NCBI GenBank assembly: GCA_038503065.1 | Contig: JBCAMK010000018.1 | Coordinates: forward strand, 372,001-436,000 | Reading direction: 5' to 3' | Source: Paragyromitra xinjiangensis | Lineage: Eukaryota > Ascomycota > Pezizomycetes > Pezizales > Discinaceae | DNA: 64,000 nt | Shown: in pieces, positions 12,131 through 21,421 of the stretch | How the letters are laid out: each line of letters opens with the position of its first letter | How positions within the stretch are numbered: the stretch's first letter is position 1 | Notes under the pieces: model-generated | Told to the model about the DNA's origin: nothing | Databases searched by the model: none | The model's input: the letters and a program-made list of their open reading frames with translations, nothing else | Translations under genes and position numbers: made by a program

Positions 12131-12389
12131 GTAATATACACGTATTATCTCTTCAGAATCCAAACCTACTACTTATTATCATTCCTCACCTATCTCTAGT
12201 AGCCACGCTATCTTCCCTAATCTTTTTAGTTACATGTACGCCACAAAGAAACAAATAAACATCACCATCCCTCCTCCCACCCCGGAAAGCTGTCCTCCCT
12301 ATCATTTACCCCGCAGCACCGGAAAAAGGCGTGCACGCCAAGCCTGCGGCTCTGCGGGATACGCCGATCCAATGCTAGAGTCCTCACTA

Positions 12390-12557
12390 CAGTCGTACCT
12401 CGCTATAGCGAGCCTTCACATAGCGAATCCCTTACTGTAACGAATGGATTCGGCCGCACCTTTTTTTCTTTCACAGCGCTACTCCACAGATATTGAATTT
12501 GCTATATTGAGTGAATTTCGGTGGATTATGCAGGTTCGGTATAGCAAGGTACGACTG
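12390..12557. mobile_element. TA-target MITE with CAGTCGTACCT ends (168 bp)
   Basis: The element starts CAGTCGTACCTCGCTATAGC. The reverse complement of its right end reads CAGTCGTACCTTGCTATACC, giving inverted repeats of about 30 bp. A TA dinucleotide flanks each side (12388-12389, 12558-12559), as for Tc1/mariner/pogo elements. It carries no coding capacity. Its right TA directly abuts the next element of the nest. Confidence 0.8.
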
Positions 12558-12804
12558 TACTCCTGATATGATCGATTATTCAATATTACAGGGATTTAAA
12601 CCAATCAAGATATGGGGCGAATTAGTTTCGTACCTAGTCTCGTTGGCGCTAACCACTATCGGCGATTTAGGAGTGGTTACCCACGAACAGCATCAACAGT
12701 TCGAAAACTCCAATAAATGGCATCGCTACTACGCTAATCAAACCTCGAGTCTTTCTCGCCCAATAGGACGTCTTCCTTCATTAGAAATCCTGTAATATTG
12801 AATA

Positions 12805-15187
12805 CCGTATTATCTCGCAAGCATTGAACGCGCCCGGGCTGGGGCTGTTGGTAATTGGTCCGGGTTTTGATAGGCTAGATGAACGACTTGAAATCTTGCC
12901 AGGTGGCACTGGCGATAGTACTGAAAGCTTCCTCTGAGCTTATTTTCCTTCACACCCAGATCCGGTACTCTGACAATACAATGTCTTCACAGCGGCCAGG
13001 ACCTAAGCGACTCTCAATCGATAAAAAACCGCGTGCTTTTTCTTCAAAGCCACTAAAATCCAAGGCCCGTCGCTCATTTACTGCTAGAAGAAAACTACAA
13101 GTTCTTAGCTTTTGGGCAACCCCATCGATACCATATGAATGGGATCCAAATGAGTTGCGATGTCCCACTATCCGTGAGGTGTCAGAGCATTTTGGTGGGA
13201 TCCCACTTGGTAGTATATCAGGGTGGAGGGATATGGAGAAAGAGTTACTCGAGTGTGCAGCTGGAGATCGGAAAAGGATTACAAAAGGCATAGTGAAATG
13301 GCCCGAGCTGGAAAGTAATTATCCCATTCTGAGTCCCGAGACCCATGTATAAGAGACATAAACTAAAGATTCATTATTAGTCAAATTATACGATGATTTT
13401 CTCGGAAAGAGGACAGAGGGCGAGATAGTACGACGTGGGTGGTTTCGATTCGCAAGCAGAGAGCTATTTAAATTACTTTATCCTGAAAAGGATGAAGCTG
13501 AGTTTAAGTTTTCGTTGGGCTGGTTTACCGGCTTCCTTGCCCGCCATCGTATATCTATCAGATTTACTACCAATCGAGCGCAAAAGATTCCACATGACTA
13601 CCTGAACTTAATACTAGAATTCTTTCGGTTTATTCGACGCAATTCTCAACTACGGCCTGGCGAAACTGAGCAAACAGTTGGTCGATATATTCCTTCTCGT
13701 GTTGTTAATATGGATCAGACCCCTGCCCCGTTTGAGTATTTATCAGGACGGACCTATGCAGAAAAGGGAAGCAATACTGTTTGGGCTAAAGCAGAGAAGA
13801 GTGGATGGGACAAACGACAAGCCACAATTCAACTGACAGCACTGGGAGATGGTAATCTGTTGAAGCCTTGGATTTTATTCAAAGGAAAAGGACAACTCCC
13901 AACGGCAGAAACCAATCTTTATGATTCACGAATCACAACTAAATTCAATACTGAAGGGTATGCCAACGAAGATATCATCCTAGAATGGATTGAAGAACAG
14001 CTATTACCTGTTATTCATAGAGATGATACTGTCGACAGTCCTATCTCTATCGCTACAGGACTTCCTACTGGTACCTCTGTTGATCCTTCAGTATCACCTG
14101 GCCTTATTACATTAGATTCTGCCAGCTTTCACAAAACTCCTGCTGTCCGAAAAGCCCTCCGGGATTCCAATATCATACCGACAATGATACCTGGTGGCTG
14201 CACCAGTTTGATTCAGGTTTTGGATGTTTCGGTAAACAGGCCTTTTAAAGACTGTTTGAAGGAAGCTATGGAGAACGAACTATATCAATTAGTACAAACC
14301 AAAGGCGAGGATTTTTTGGCTAAACTAGATGATAGTTCTGATCCAGAGTTACCTATTATAGATGGGGTAATTTCAGCTGTTGGGTTACGCAGAATTCTAT
14401 TAACTAGAGCCGTTGGAGCTGCATGGGAGAAATTTAGCGAGCCAAAGCACAAGGAAAGCATTAAAAAGACTTTTCGAAGGTGCATATTCTATCCTTTATT
14501 TTAAATCCCTCCTATATTTCTAACTAACTCTATTTTAGGCTCGGTCTTACCCTACCAATTGATGGTTCATGTGATAATGAGCTGTCTGTGAAAGGGCTTA
14601 TGCCCGATGAACTAGTAATTGGTGACTGGAGGCGAGCTTCTGATGAAGCTATAGATATCATGAAAGAAGAAGGGGACCAGGAAGTAGAGATGGATGAAGA
14701 AGAGGATGAGAATAAAGATGTATTCTTTGTGGAATTTGAGGGTACGACTCTTCAGGTTGGGAGACAAAAGAAGAAAAAGAACCTACAAGGAACATCAGGA
14801 AAACAGCCAGAAAAGCCCCGCCGTCAGGTAACTTGCTCTATTTGTAAACAACAAGGTCATAATAAGAGGGGGTGCCCTCAGAAGGTTGCAGTGTAGCTAG
14901 AGTCGGAGTAATATTAGTAGAAATAGTAATGAATACCCACGCAGCTACATAAACCATGCTAGATCTCAGTATCGATACTAGTTTCTTCAATATATGGTAC
15001 TAGACGGGGTATATACAAGATCCTGTTAATTTAAGAGCGCTGGTGGTTGAGATCCAGAGCAATAGCTATGACTGCGCTGTTGGAGGATAACCCTAACCCT
15101 GATCTTTATATTTTGATATCGATCTAGCCCGGACCAATTACCAACAGCCCCGGCCCGGGCGCGTTCAATGCTTGCGAGATAATACGG
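12805..15187 (+). mobile_element. Complete Fot1/pogo-type DNA transposon, 2,383 bp
   Basis: Terminal inverted repeats of 60 bp (12805-12864 and 15128-15187) differ at a single position and start CCGTATTATCTCGCAAGC. They are flanked by TA target duplications (12803-12804, 15188-15189). Between them lies one transposase gene, 12981-14896, whose frame stays open after removal of two introns. Near-identical repeats plus an open transposase indicate recent, possibly current, activity. The element sits inside one arm of an older MITE and so post-dates it. Confidence 0.9.
12981..14896 (+). CDS. Fot1/pogo-like DDE transposase with C-terminal zinc knuckle
   Basis: Three exons, 12981-13314, 13381-14479 and 14539-14896, encode 596 residues; introns are 66 and 59 nt. 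The N-terminus is basic (RPGPKRLS...KSKARRSFTARRK) and leads into a helix-turn-helix region with the CENP-B/pogo-type block KLYDDFLGKR...VRRGWF. The DDE domain shows D223 (NMDQTP), D357 (TLDSASFH) and D393 (QVLDVS), giving a DD35D spacing. A zinc knuckle C-x2-C-x4-H-x4-C lies near the C-terminus after a Lys-rich run. The enzyme would cut and paste the flanking element at TA sites. In-frame stops at 13350-13352 fall inside intron 1. The ATG at 12981 was preferred over 12879 because the conserved basic segment starts there. All key residues are present. Confidence 0.88.
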
Positions 15188-15321
15188 TAGCTGATTGCAT
15201 CACGAGTGATACGTCATACAGACTTCGCCTCTGAACACCATCGTGAGGACAGTGTGGTCTGCAACCAGTTGCTAGACGCTGTTACAATTTGTGCTAAACA
15301 GAAGTGCATACTAGACGTGCA

Positions 15322-15700
15322 CTTGTGATGCAATTAACTATTCGGTATTACAGGATTTCTAATGAAGAGAGACGTCCTATTGGGCGAGCAAGGCTCAAGG
15401 CAGTGATGTACAGTCGCTCTTGGGTCAACGATAAAACTGGGCCAGCGACGGACAGGACTTGAACAGCAAGAAAAACTAGCCCAAAGCCACTAATACTCGT
15501 TGCTTTACTCCTCTCTAGACTCCTATTCGTCACTGGCCCAGTCTCGTCGTTGACCTAGGAGCGACTGTATAACATCGCCACTACGCTGATCAAACCATTT
15601 ATGGGAGTTTTCGAACTGTTGATGCTGCTTCTCACCATATTCGCCCCATATCTTGGTTTATTCGAATCCTGTAATATTGAATAATTGATTGTATCACGAG
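15322..15700. mobile_element. TA-target MITE family B, copy 2, carrying a nested MITE
   Basis: This copy is inverted relative to the one at 12560. Its outer ends read CTTGTGATGCAATTAAC (left) and GTATCACGAG (right, then TA at 15701). The inner repeats are GGTATTACAGGATTT and AATCCTGTAATATTGAA. A second small element (15411-15567) interrupts it; without that it would be about 220 bp. Confidence 0.7.
15411..15567. mobile_element. Nested TA-target MITE with CAGTCGCTC ends (157 bp)
   Basis: The inverted ends read CAGTCGCTCTTGGGTCAACG and, on the other strand from the right, CAGTCGCTCCTAGGTCAACG. They continue with ACTGGGCCAG in both arms. A TA flanks each side (15409-15410, 15568-15569). It lies wholly inside MITE B copy 2 and is therefore younger. 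Confidence 0.82.
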
Positions 15701-15750
15701 TAGGCATCAATATTGGAACTTTATGAATCCATCATCACCATCATCACCAT

Positions 15751-16180
15751 CAGTAACGGAAACCCCTAGACATGCATATCATTGTGTGATATCCCATGAA
15801 TTAGTGTTCACCCTCCATGATACCATCGCGACCTCATATTCCTTCAGTAGATGCTATATAACTGGCCAAATTCTCCAACTAATTCTACTACTACTTACCG
15901 TTCTACTCACACTCCTAGATCCCTAAACCCACCACTAAAATCACCCCCAAACCACCTTTACAAACCCACCACTAAAACCACTCCCCAAACCACCTTTACA
16001 AACCCACTGCTAAAACCACCCCCTAAACCACCTTTACAAACCCATCAACCACAAAACCACAAGAATGGGCAGAGGTGGTAGAGGCCGCAACATTGGCAAC
16101 CCGCAACTCTACGAAGACTGTGAGCAACGCAATACCAGCCGTAAAGAACAACAAAAAAAAAACCCCTAACCAGCGCTACG
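15751..16180 (+). pseudogene. Decayed tandem copy of the small hydrophilic gene at 17167
   Basis: This block repeats both the promoter and the 5' coding part of the gene at 17167. Shared features are GTAGATGCTATATAACT, a C/A-rich leader and an ATG at 16064. The frame reads MGRGGRGRNIGNPQLYED... and matches the functional copy (NSQLYEAGDQRNTSRKEQ) until an A-run near 16150, where it stops after 33 codons. Similarity continues in another frame (CAGCGCTACGACGAAGGG) and is lost by about 16190. The 3' half and second exon are missing, so this is a truncated, frameshifted duplicate. Confidence 0.75.
15855..15861 (+). promoter_or_regulatory. TATA-like box of the pseudogene copy
   Basis: TATATAA about 200 bases before the decayed ATG at 16064, in the same context as the box of the intact copy at 17038. 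Confidence 0.5.
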
Positions 16181-16704
16181 ACGAAGGGGCCGGGAGGCGG
16201 GAGGCGAAGCGGAGAGAGAGAGCGGAGCTAGAATGGGGATTTTGACGATGGGGAGATAACAAGGAGAGAGGATAAAAGCGAGGGAAGAATCGGGGTTGGA
16301 GCTATGATAGCGTTATCCTGTTTATGGTTCTTCCTGTTCTGGGTTTGTGTTGTGTTCTTTTGTGGGTTTTTCAGTGTTGTTATTTGCTTTGTGTTTTGTT
16401 GCGTTTTATGTGGTGTTGTTTTTTGCTGTTTCAAATCCAAAGAGGCTTAGTGTGTTTCTTCTGTTCACAGCTGGCTCGAAATAAATTTGCTGTATGTTAG
16501 CGTGCCGCCATAAGCCAAAGGGTTGGATGCGTGTATGAATTATCAATCAATCAATGACGAGCCATGTATATCTGCCAGACCCCGTTGCAATTTAGGTTAA
16601 CCACCTACCTTCCAAATCAGAAACAAAAGTGCATGCCAGAAGTGTGGGCACCAGTAACAGAAACACCTAGACATGCATACCACTGCGTGATATCCCATGA
16701 ACTA

Positions 16705-16981
16705 CCCATACCGCCGTTTTAAAGTCGCGTTGCCTGAGTAGGAAACTTCCTATTCCCCAACTTAAAAGTTGTGAAGCCGTCCAAATTCAAGAATTTTACA
16801 TACGAAATGCCAAAAAACAGTAGTACCTTATTCAGAATCGATATCCTAAAGGTGCTATGGAGGAAGGAGAGGTATTAAAAAGATGCCAAGAGACTGCCGA
16901 GACTGCCTCCAACCAATAGAAATGGCTTTCTCACTAGGTCTTGCCTGCTTAGGCAACGCGACTTCAAGACGGCGGCATGAG
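16705..16981. mobile_element. TA-target MITE family C, copy 1 (277 bp), in a gene promoter
   Basis: The ends read CCCATACCGCCGTTTTAAAG and, inward from the right, CTCATGCCGCCGTCTTGAAG, both continuing with TCGCGTTGCCT. TA flanks lie at 16703-16704 and 16982-16983. It interrupts the promoter block shared with the upstream duplicate, so it inserted after or around the duplication. A related copy lies at 47930-48221. Confidence 0.75.
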
Positions 16982-17037
16982 TACTGTAGCATTCACCTCA
17001 TGACATCACCACGACCTCACATTCCTCCAGTAGATGC

Positions 17038-17044
17038 TATATAA
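17038..17044 (+). promoter_or_regulatory. TATA-like box of the 17167 gene
   Basis: TATATAA 123-129 bases before the ATG, followed by an A/C-rich leader. The MITE at 16705-16981 ends only about 55 bases upstream, so distal promoter elements are now 277 bp further away. Confidence 0.5.
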
Positions 17045-17166
17045 CTCCCCAAATTCCCCAATTAATTCTACTACCACCTATCGTTCTACTCACTCCAAAT
17101 TCCCAAACCCACCCATTAAAATCACCTTAAACCACCTTTACAACCCCCCCCCCCCAAACCACAACA

Positions 17167-17633
17167 ATGGGCAAAGACGGCAGTGTCGGCAACTCCCAAC
17201 TCTACGAAGCCGGCGACCAACGCAACACCAGCCGCAAAGAGCAACAACAACAAAAATCCAACCAACGCTACGACGAAGGGACCAAAAACTCCCACGACGT
17301 CACCGACTCCAGTACCTCCTCCCCCTTCCCTTCCAAGACTAAACTAACACCCCACAAAGAAGATTCACGCACAATTGCAAACCGTCTAGCAGCCGCTGAA
17401 TCAGCAAACCGCTCTTCACATAGTGGTAGCGGTGAAAAATCGTCGGATCCAAGAGCTCCTGTAAGTACCTTCTGAAACTCAATGGGGGGGGCGTTGCTGA
17501 TGGGTGGTAGGCTGTGTCGCATGGGAATGAACCTTCTCGTGGTGCTAAAATTGATGCGGAGTTGAAGGCGGATGATGAGGCGGTTTTGGCTAAGAAGGCT
17601 GGGAAGACGGATTCGTTGCCGGGGAAGAAGTGA
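17167..17633 (+). CDS. Small hydrophilic protein of unknown function, 138 residues
   Basis: Two exons, 17167-17460 and 17511-17633, join in frame across a 50-nt GTAAGT...TAG intron. The protein is extremely polar: Gln/Asn/Ser-rich at first, with no hydrophobic core, then a Lys/Glu/Asp-rich tail (GAKIDAELKADDEAVLAKKA). That composition resembles small intrinsically disordered fungal proteins expressed in conidia or stress, and the tail resembles a short conserved fungal motif, but I cannot name a family. A truncated duplicate lies 1.1 kb upstream. Cytosolic or nuclear location is likely, since there is no signal or membrane segment. Confidence 0.7.
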
Positions 17634-18643
17634 GGTTAATAGTTAGGTTTATGTATTTGTGAATATAGTATAATTTTGATGAAACTCTTGCGCGGCGTGT
17701 ATGTGTGGTGTGTATGTTCGAGTGATTGGAAAAGCACTTTCTAGTACTTACTGTGGGGTGCATGCGTTGCTGCAGTAATGGGATTGATTGATTGATTCGC
17801 TACGTACTGCGGTAATGGTAGTGGTAGGGCTGCCCCACAACTTGAAGAAAAGTGAACGTAAACAATAGATACATCGAATTGAATAGCTCGTCACTTAAGG
17901 TACCATTGTACCCAATAATCCAAATGTTTTACGCAGGCGGGTGCGTGAGTGATAATCTGTGATGCACAACAAACTCCTCAAGTACGATAATTACCAAAAT
18001 TGAATAATACTAAACAGCTTGACGGAAAGGACACGCCCATAATTAAGCGTAGACTTCAACTAGAGATAGCTAGCTATATACCAAAAAGCAAAACACGAAA
18101 AGCAGAAACGAAACGGAAAAACCCCCATAGAATGATAATAAACCCACTCACCAAAAAAAGCAAACAAAGCCCCTTTGAGATAACCTAGAACTAGCTTGCT
18201 TTACTTCGCCCGAGATAAAATTTACAAAAGTAAAAAAAGAGGAAAAAAATGGCTAATTACCCCAACCGGTAAGATACGTATCATAGTTTTTGACAGAAGG
18301 GAAAAAAGGAAGAAAAAAGTAACAAAACACCCCTCCCAGTAAAAGAAGAACGTAAGGAACTAAGATGAGTGGAAAAAGACTATGAAACAGAAAAGAAATA
18401 AAATCAACAAAACACCCATATTTTTTTGTACTTTCGTCCATCCCCCCCAATCCCATAGACGAATGAAAAACAGATAAAAAAAGACCACACTTAAAAACCA
18501 AGAGAGAAAATACACCCAAGCCTATTTTATATGAATCATACCCGTTTCCGTGCCATGCCGTTCCATTTCCCATCGCGTGCCGTCAAACAATTGATAGATT
18601 ATCCACAGATTTTCCAGACGCAGACGTGACATTCTAGTACACT
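17634..18643. other. Intergenic stretch between convergent genes
   Basis: Downstream regions of the 17167 gene and of RCC1 meet here. The right half (18000-18580) is A-rich on the plus strand, fitting the RCC1 3' untranslated region. No separate gene is supported. Confidence 0.5.
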
Positions 18644-20409
18644 TTAATTTGCTCCATTGGTCTGTGGCATTGGCACACCCGCCAACACCGAGAACTGTCC
18701 GCCCGCGTCCGCGAAAAGCATCTTGACGTCCTTTGTTGCGGTGTTCTCGATCTTGGTTGGGAGCTCCACATCCTCCGCTGGGGGGCCGTGACCAGTCTGG
18801 TATGAGTCACCAAAGCCCCAAGACCACGCGCTGCCGTCTCTAGCGATCGCGATATTGTGGTGTGTGCCGCAACCGATGTAGGAAAATTTGCGGTCAGTGA
18901 TGGTGTGCGGGACAGCGAGGTAGCGCGGCTTTCCAGCAACATCGTGGACAATGTCTTCATTAGGCAAAGTCGAGATGTCGACACCGAGTTGGTGCGCGTC
19001 AAGACGACCCCACATCAGTAGATCGCCATCTGCAGTGATGGCAGCAGAGTGATGTTCACCAGCAGCGATCTGAACGATATCGTATTTTTCGAGGTACTCA
19101 ACGACGGTGGGGACGGGGACGACAGTAGAGTCTTCTCCGGCTTTCCGTTCGTCATAAATACCGCACTGACCGAATTGGTTGAGCCCCCAAGCCCAGACGC
19201 GACCGTCCTTCGTGATCGCGAAAGAATGGTATGACCCTGTAGAGACGTACTTGACCTTCTTACGGGGCAAGCCGAATTCACGGGGGATGAGACCGTTCAT
19301 GCGAGTTCGCTCTACGACGCGGCGGCCAAGCTGGAACTGTTGCCCATTGCCCCAAGCATAGACGGAACCTTCGGCTGAAAGTGCGAGAACATGGTCGTTA
19401 CCAACGGAAATGTCGGTGATGTTCTTGATAGTTGGTATCAGAACAGGCCTGGGCTGGACGCGGACCTTGGATGTGAAACCAAGAATTCCGTCGGAGCACT
19501 TGAGCGATAATGTTAGTAAATGATTGAATTTCGACAGGAATGTTGAAGAAGGCGTACTCTGAATGTTCCCCATGCGTAGACTCTGCCCTGGTCGGTGACA
19601 GCAACAGAAACACTATCACCAGCGGCAATTCGCGCAATTACAGTTCCTTCTGGAAATCCCTCGACAGGCATAGGTGTGCTCTCAAGAGGGTTCAAAGGTT
19701 CATCATCCTCTTCACTGTCATCGCTGTTGTCTGCGTTCTTCTCGCGAGCCGCAACTTTGGATTCACGACCAAGAGCATACTGGTCATTGACACCCCAGGA
19801 GTAAACTTTTCCCTCATGAGTCAACGCCAGGCCGTGCATCCCTCCAATGGCCACAGCCACGACTCCAACCTTGTCTGGGAGGAGGAACGTGTTGAGACGC
19901 GGTCTCTTGACAATCTTTGCATTTGGTTCGGGGCCAAGACCCAATTCCGCGTTATCACCAGTTCCAAACGCGTACACATTGAGTTTAGTGGTGGGGAGGG
20001 CGTTGATCGTAGGGCCAGCAGCAGCAGACTCAGACTTTCCCTTTTTACGGGGAGGTGTCGACTGAGTGGCGTCGGCGACTTCAGAGCTAAAGGACTGTGA
20101 AGCGTTAAAAGAGGATGATAGAGGAGTTGCGGCCTTTTTCGGTTCCTTCTTTTCAGCAGCGGCCCTTTTGGGCTTCGCGACTTCGACAGGGGCAGGCTTT
20201 TCGGCGGCTTTCTTGACAGCAGCAGATTTTTTTGCGGCTTTAGTCGCAGCGGCCTTAGTAGCAGCGGAAGGAGCAGCTTTAGGTTTCGCAGTCGCGATTT
20301 TGCGCTCTTTTCGGGGTGCGCTGGTGTTGGCTGTAGCACGTTTTTCTTCAAGTTTGCTGGCGTCGACTGCATCAGCCTTACGCTTTGAGGAGCGAACAGC
20401 GGGAGCCAT
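18644..20409 (-). CDS. rcc1: RCC1 homologue, Ran guanine-nucleotide exchange factor
   Basis: Two exons, 20409-19558 and 19498-18644, give 568 residues across a 59-nt intron. The first 130 residues form a Lys/Ala-rich basic tail with nuclear-localisation-type clusters (KRKADAVD, RKERK, PPRKKGK). Seven RCC1 propeller repeats follow, visible as VYAFGTGDNAELGLG, VYSWGVNDQYALGRE, VYAWGTFR, VYAWGNGQQFQLGRR, VWAWGLNQFGQCG, LMWGRLDAHQLGV and AWSWGFGDSYQTGHG. The family (yeast Prp20/Srm1) is chromatin-bound and loads GTP on Ran, driving nuclear transport. An acidic insert (DNSDDSEEDDE) lies in repeat two, as in other fungal members. The gene is divergent from VPS15. Confidence 0.95.
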
Positions 20410-21421
20410 CTGTGATGTAGATGGACAGATGAAGGGAGCAAAGAAAGGGAAGTAGAGAGGGATTTAGTGATTGTTGTTGTGCAGAGAAGGGAAGGGGATT
20501 TAGGGTTGAGTGCAGATAAATTTTTGTTTGTTCGGGTGGTTGGTATTGATGGCGCTGCACGTAAGTGGCGGCGAGCGGATAATGGCGGGTGTGTATGTTT
20601 GGGGGGGTGATGGAAGGATGGATGAGAGGGAGCAGGGGGGGGGGGCGATGTGGATGGAAGAGAAGCAAGGAAGAAGAGCGAGGATGGAAGAAGATGTATG
20701 AGGGATGAAGAGCAGCGGATGAGTGGAGGAGTGAGAGGAAAACGAAGAGAAGAGGGGGATGAAGGGAGGAAGAAGAGGAGGAGGACGAGGATGGAAAAGA
20801 ACGATGGATGGATGGGAACGCTTGGGTAGATAGATGGAATCGAGTGCGGGAAGAGAAGAGTCCGAGTGAGAGGGAGAGGAGAGACGGCGAACTGGCTGCC
20901 TGACCGACGGAAGGAGCGATTTTGCAGCGGATTTAATTCAATTCAATTCACTCAAACTGTTTGGAAAGGGCTGCAGTGTTTGGCTTAGTGCAGGGCAGCA
21001 GCGAAGGGCTTCTTCGTGTTGTATCAGCGTCACACGCCTTTTCTGCCTTTTGGCACAAACAACACCACCACCTCCTCTTCCTCTCCACCAACTGATCGCG
21101 GAAACAGATCCCAAAAAAGAAAATACGGGTGGCTGGTGTTGGATGTGGGTGTTTCAGCGTGAGTTGCCTGCTTGTGGCTTCTCCCTCTCCTCTTCCGCTG
21201 TGGCTGACTAAACGTCCGTTTTGAGTGGCCATCCAACAAGCCAAACCACACCCCCCCCACATCCACGATTCTCTGTATGACACAACTCTATAGCTCCCCC
21301 CAAAGAAACCATCTCCAACAGCTTCACTACAAACAACCCCTCTAAATCCCCTATATAGATGCTAACCTGTCCCCAACTACCTACTCATTCTCCCCTGCTG
21401 TTCCGGTAGACTTCCGTTGCC
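20410..21421. promoter_or_regulatory. Divergent promoter region of RCC1 and VPS15
   Basis: These 1,012 bases separate the two start codons and presumably serve both genes. The left half is very G/A-rich on the plus strand, with a run of ten G at 20636-20645. Tandem AATTC repeats lie near 20937-20950. No coding frame is supported. Confidence 0.5.

Larger units (their letters stand above)
12560..15206. mobile_element. TA-target MITE family B, copy 1, split by the pogo element
   Basis: The left arm begins CTCCTGATATGATCG at 12560. The right arm (15190-15206) is stranded beyond the inserted pogo-type transposon. The inner inverted repeat reads TTCAATATTACAGG (12579-12592) and CCTGTAATATTGAA (12789-12802). 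Without the insertion the copy would be about 260 bp. A second copy in opposite orientation lies at 15322-15700, and the two share blocks such as CAGCATCAACAGTTCGAAAA. The pogo element entered at a TA within the terminal inverted repeat. Confidence 0.7.

Noticed and set aside
13347..13380. 34-nt intron with a GTATAA donor in the transposase
   Set aside because: It would be very short and leave the wrong phase. The donor at 13315 (66-nt intron) restores the frame and gives the expected ELEIKLYDDF sequence.
18253..18573. 106-residue minus-strand hydrophobic frame downstream of RCC1
   Set aside because: Lies in the A/T-rich 3' region of RCC1, with no start context or motif; explained by T-rich composition.
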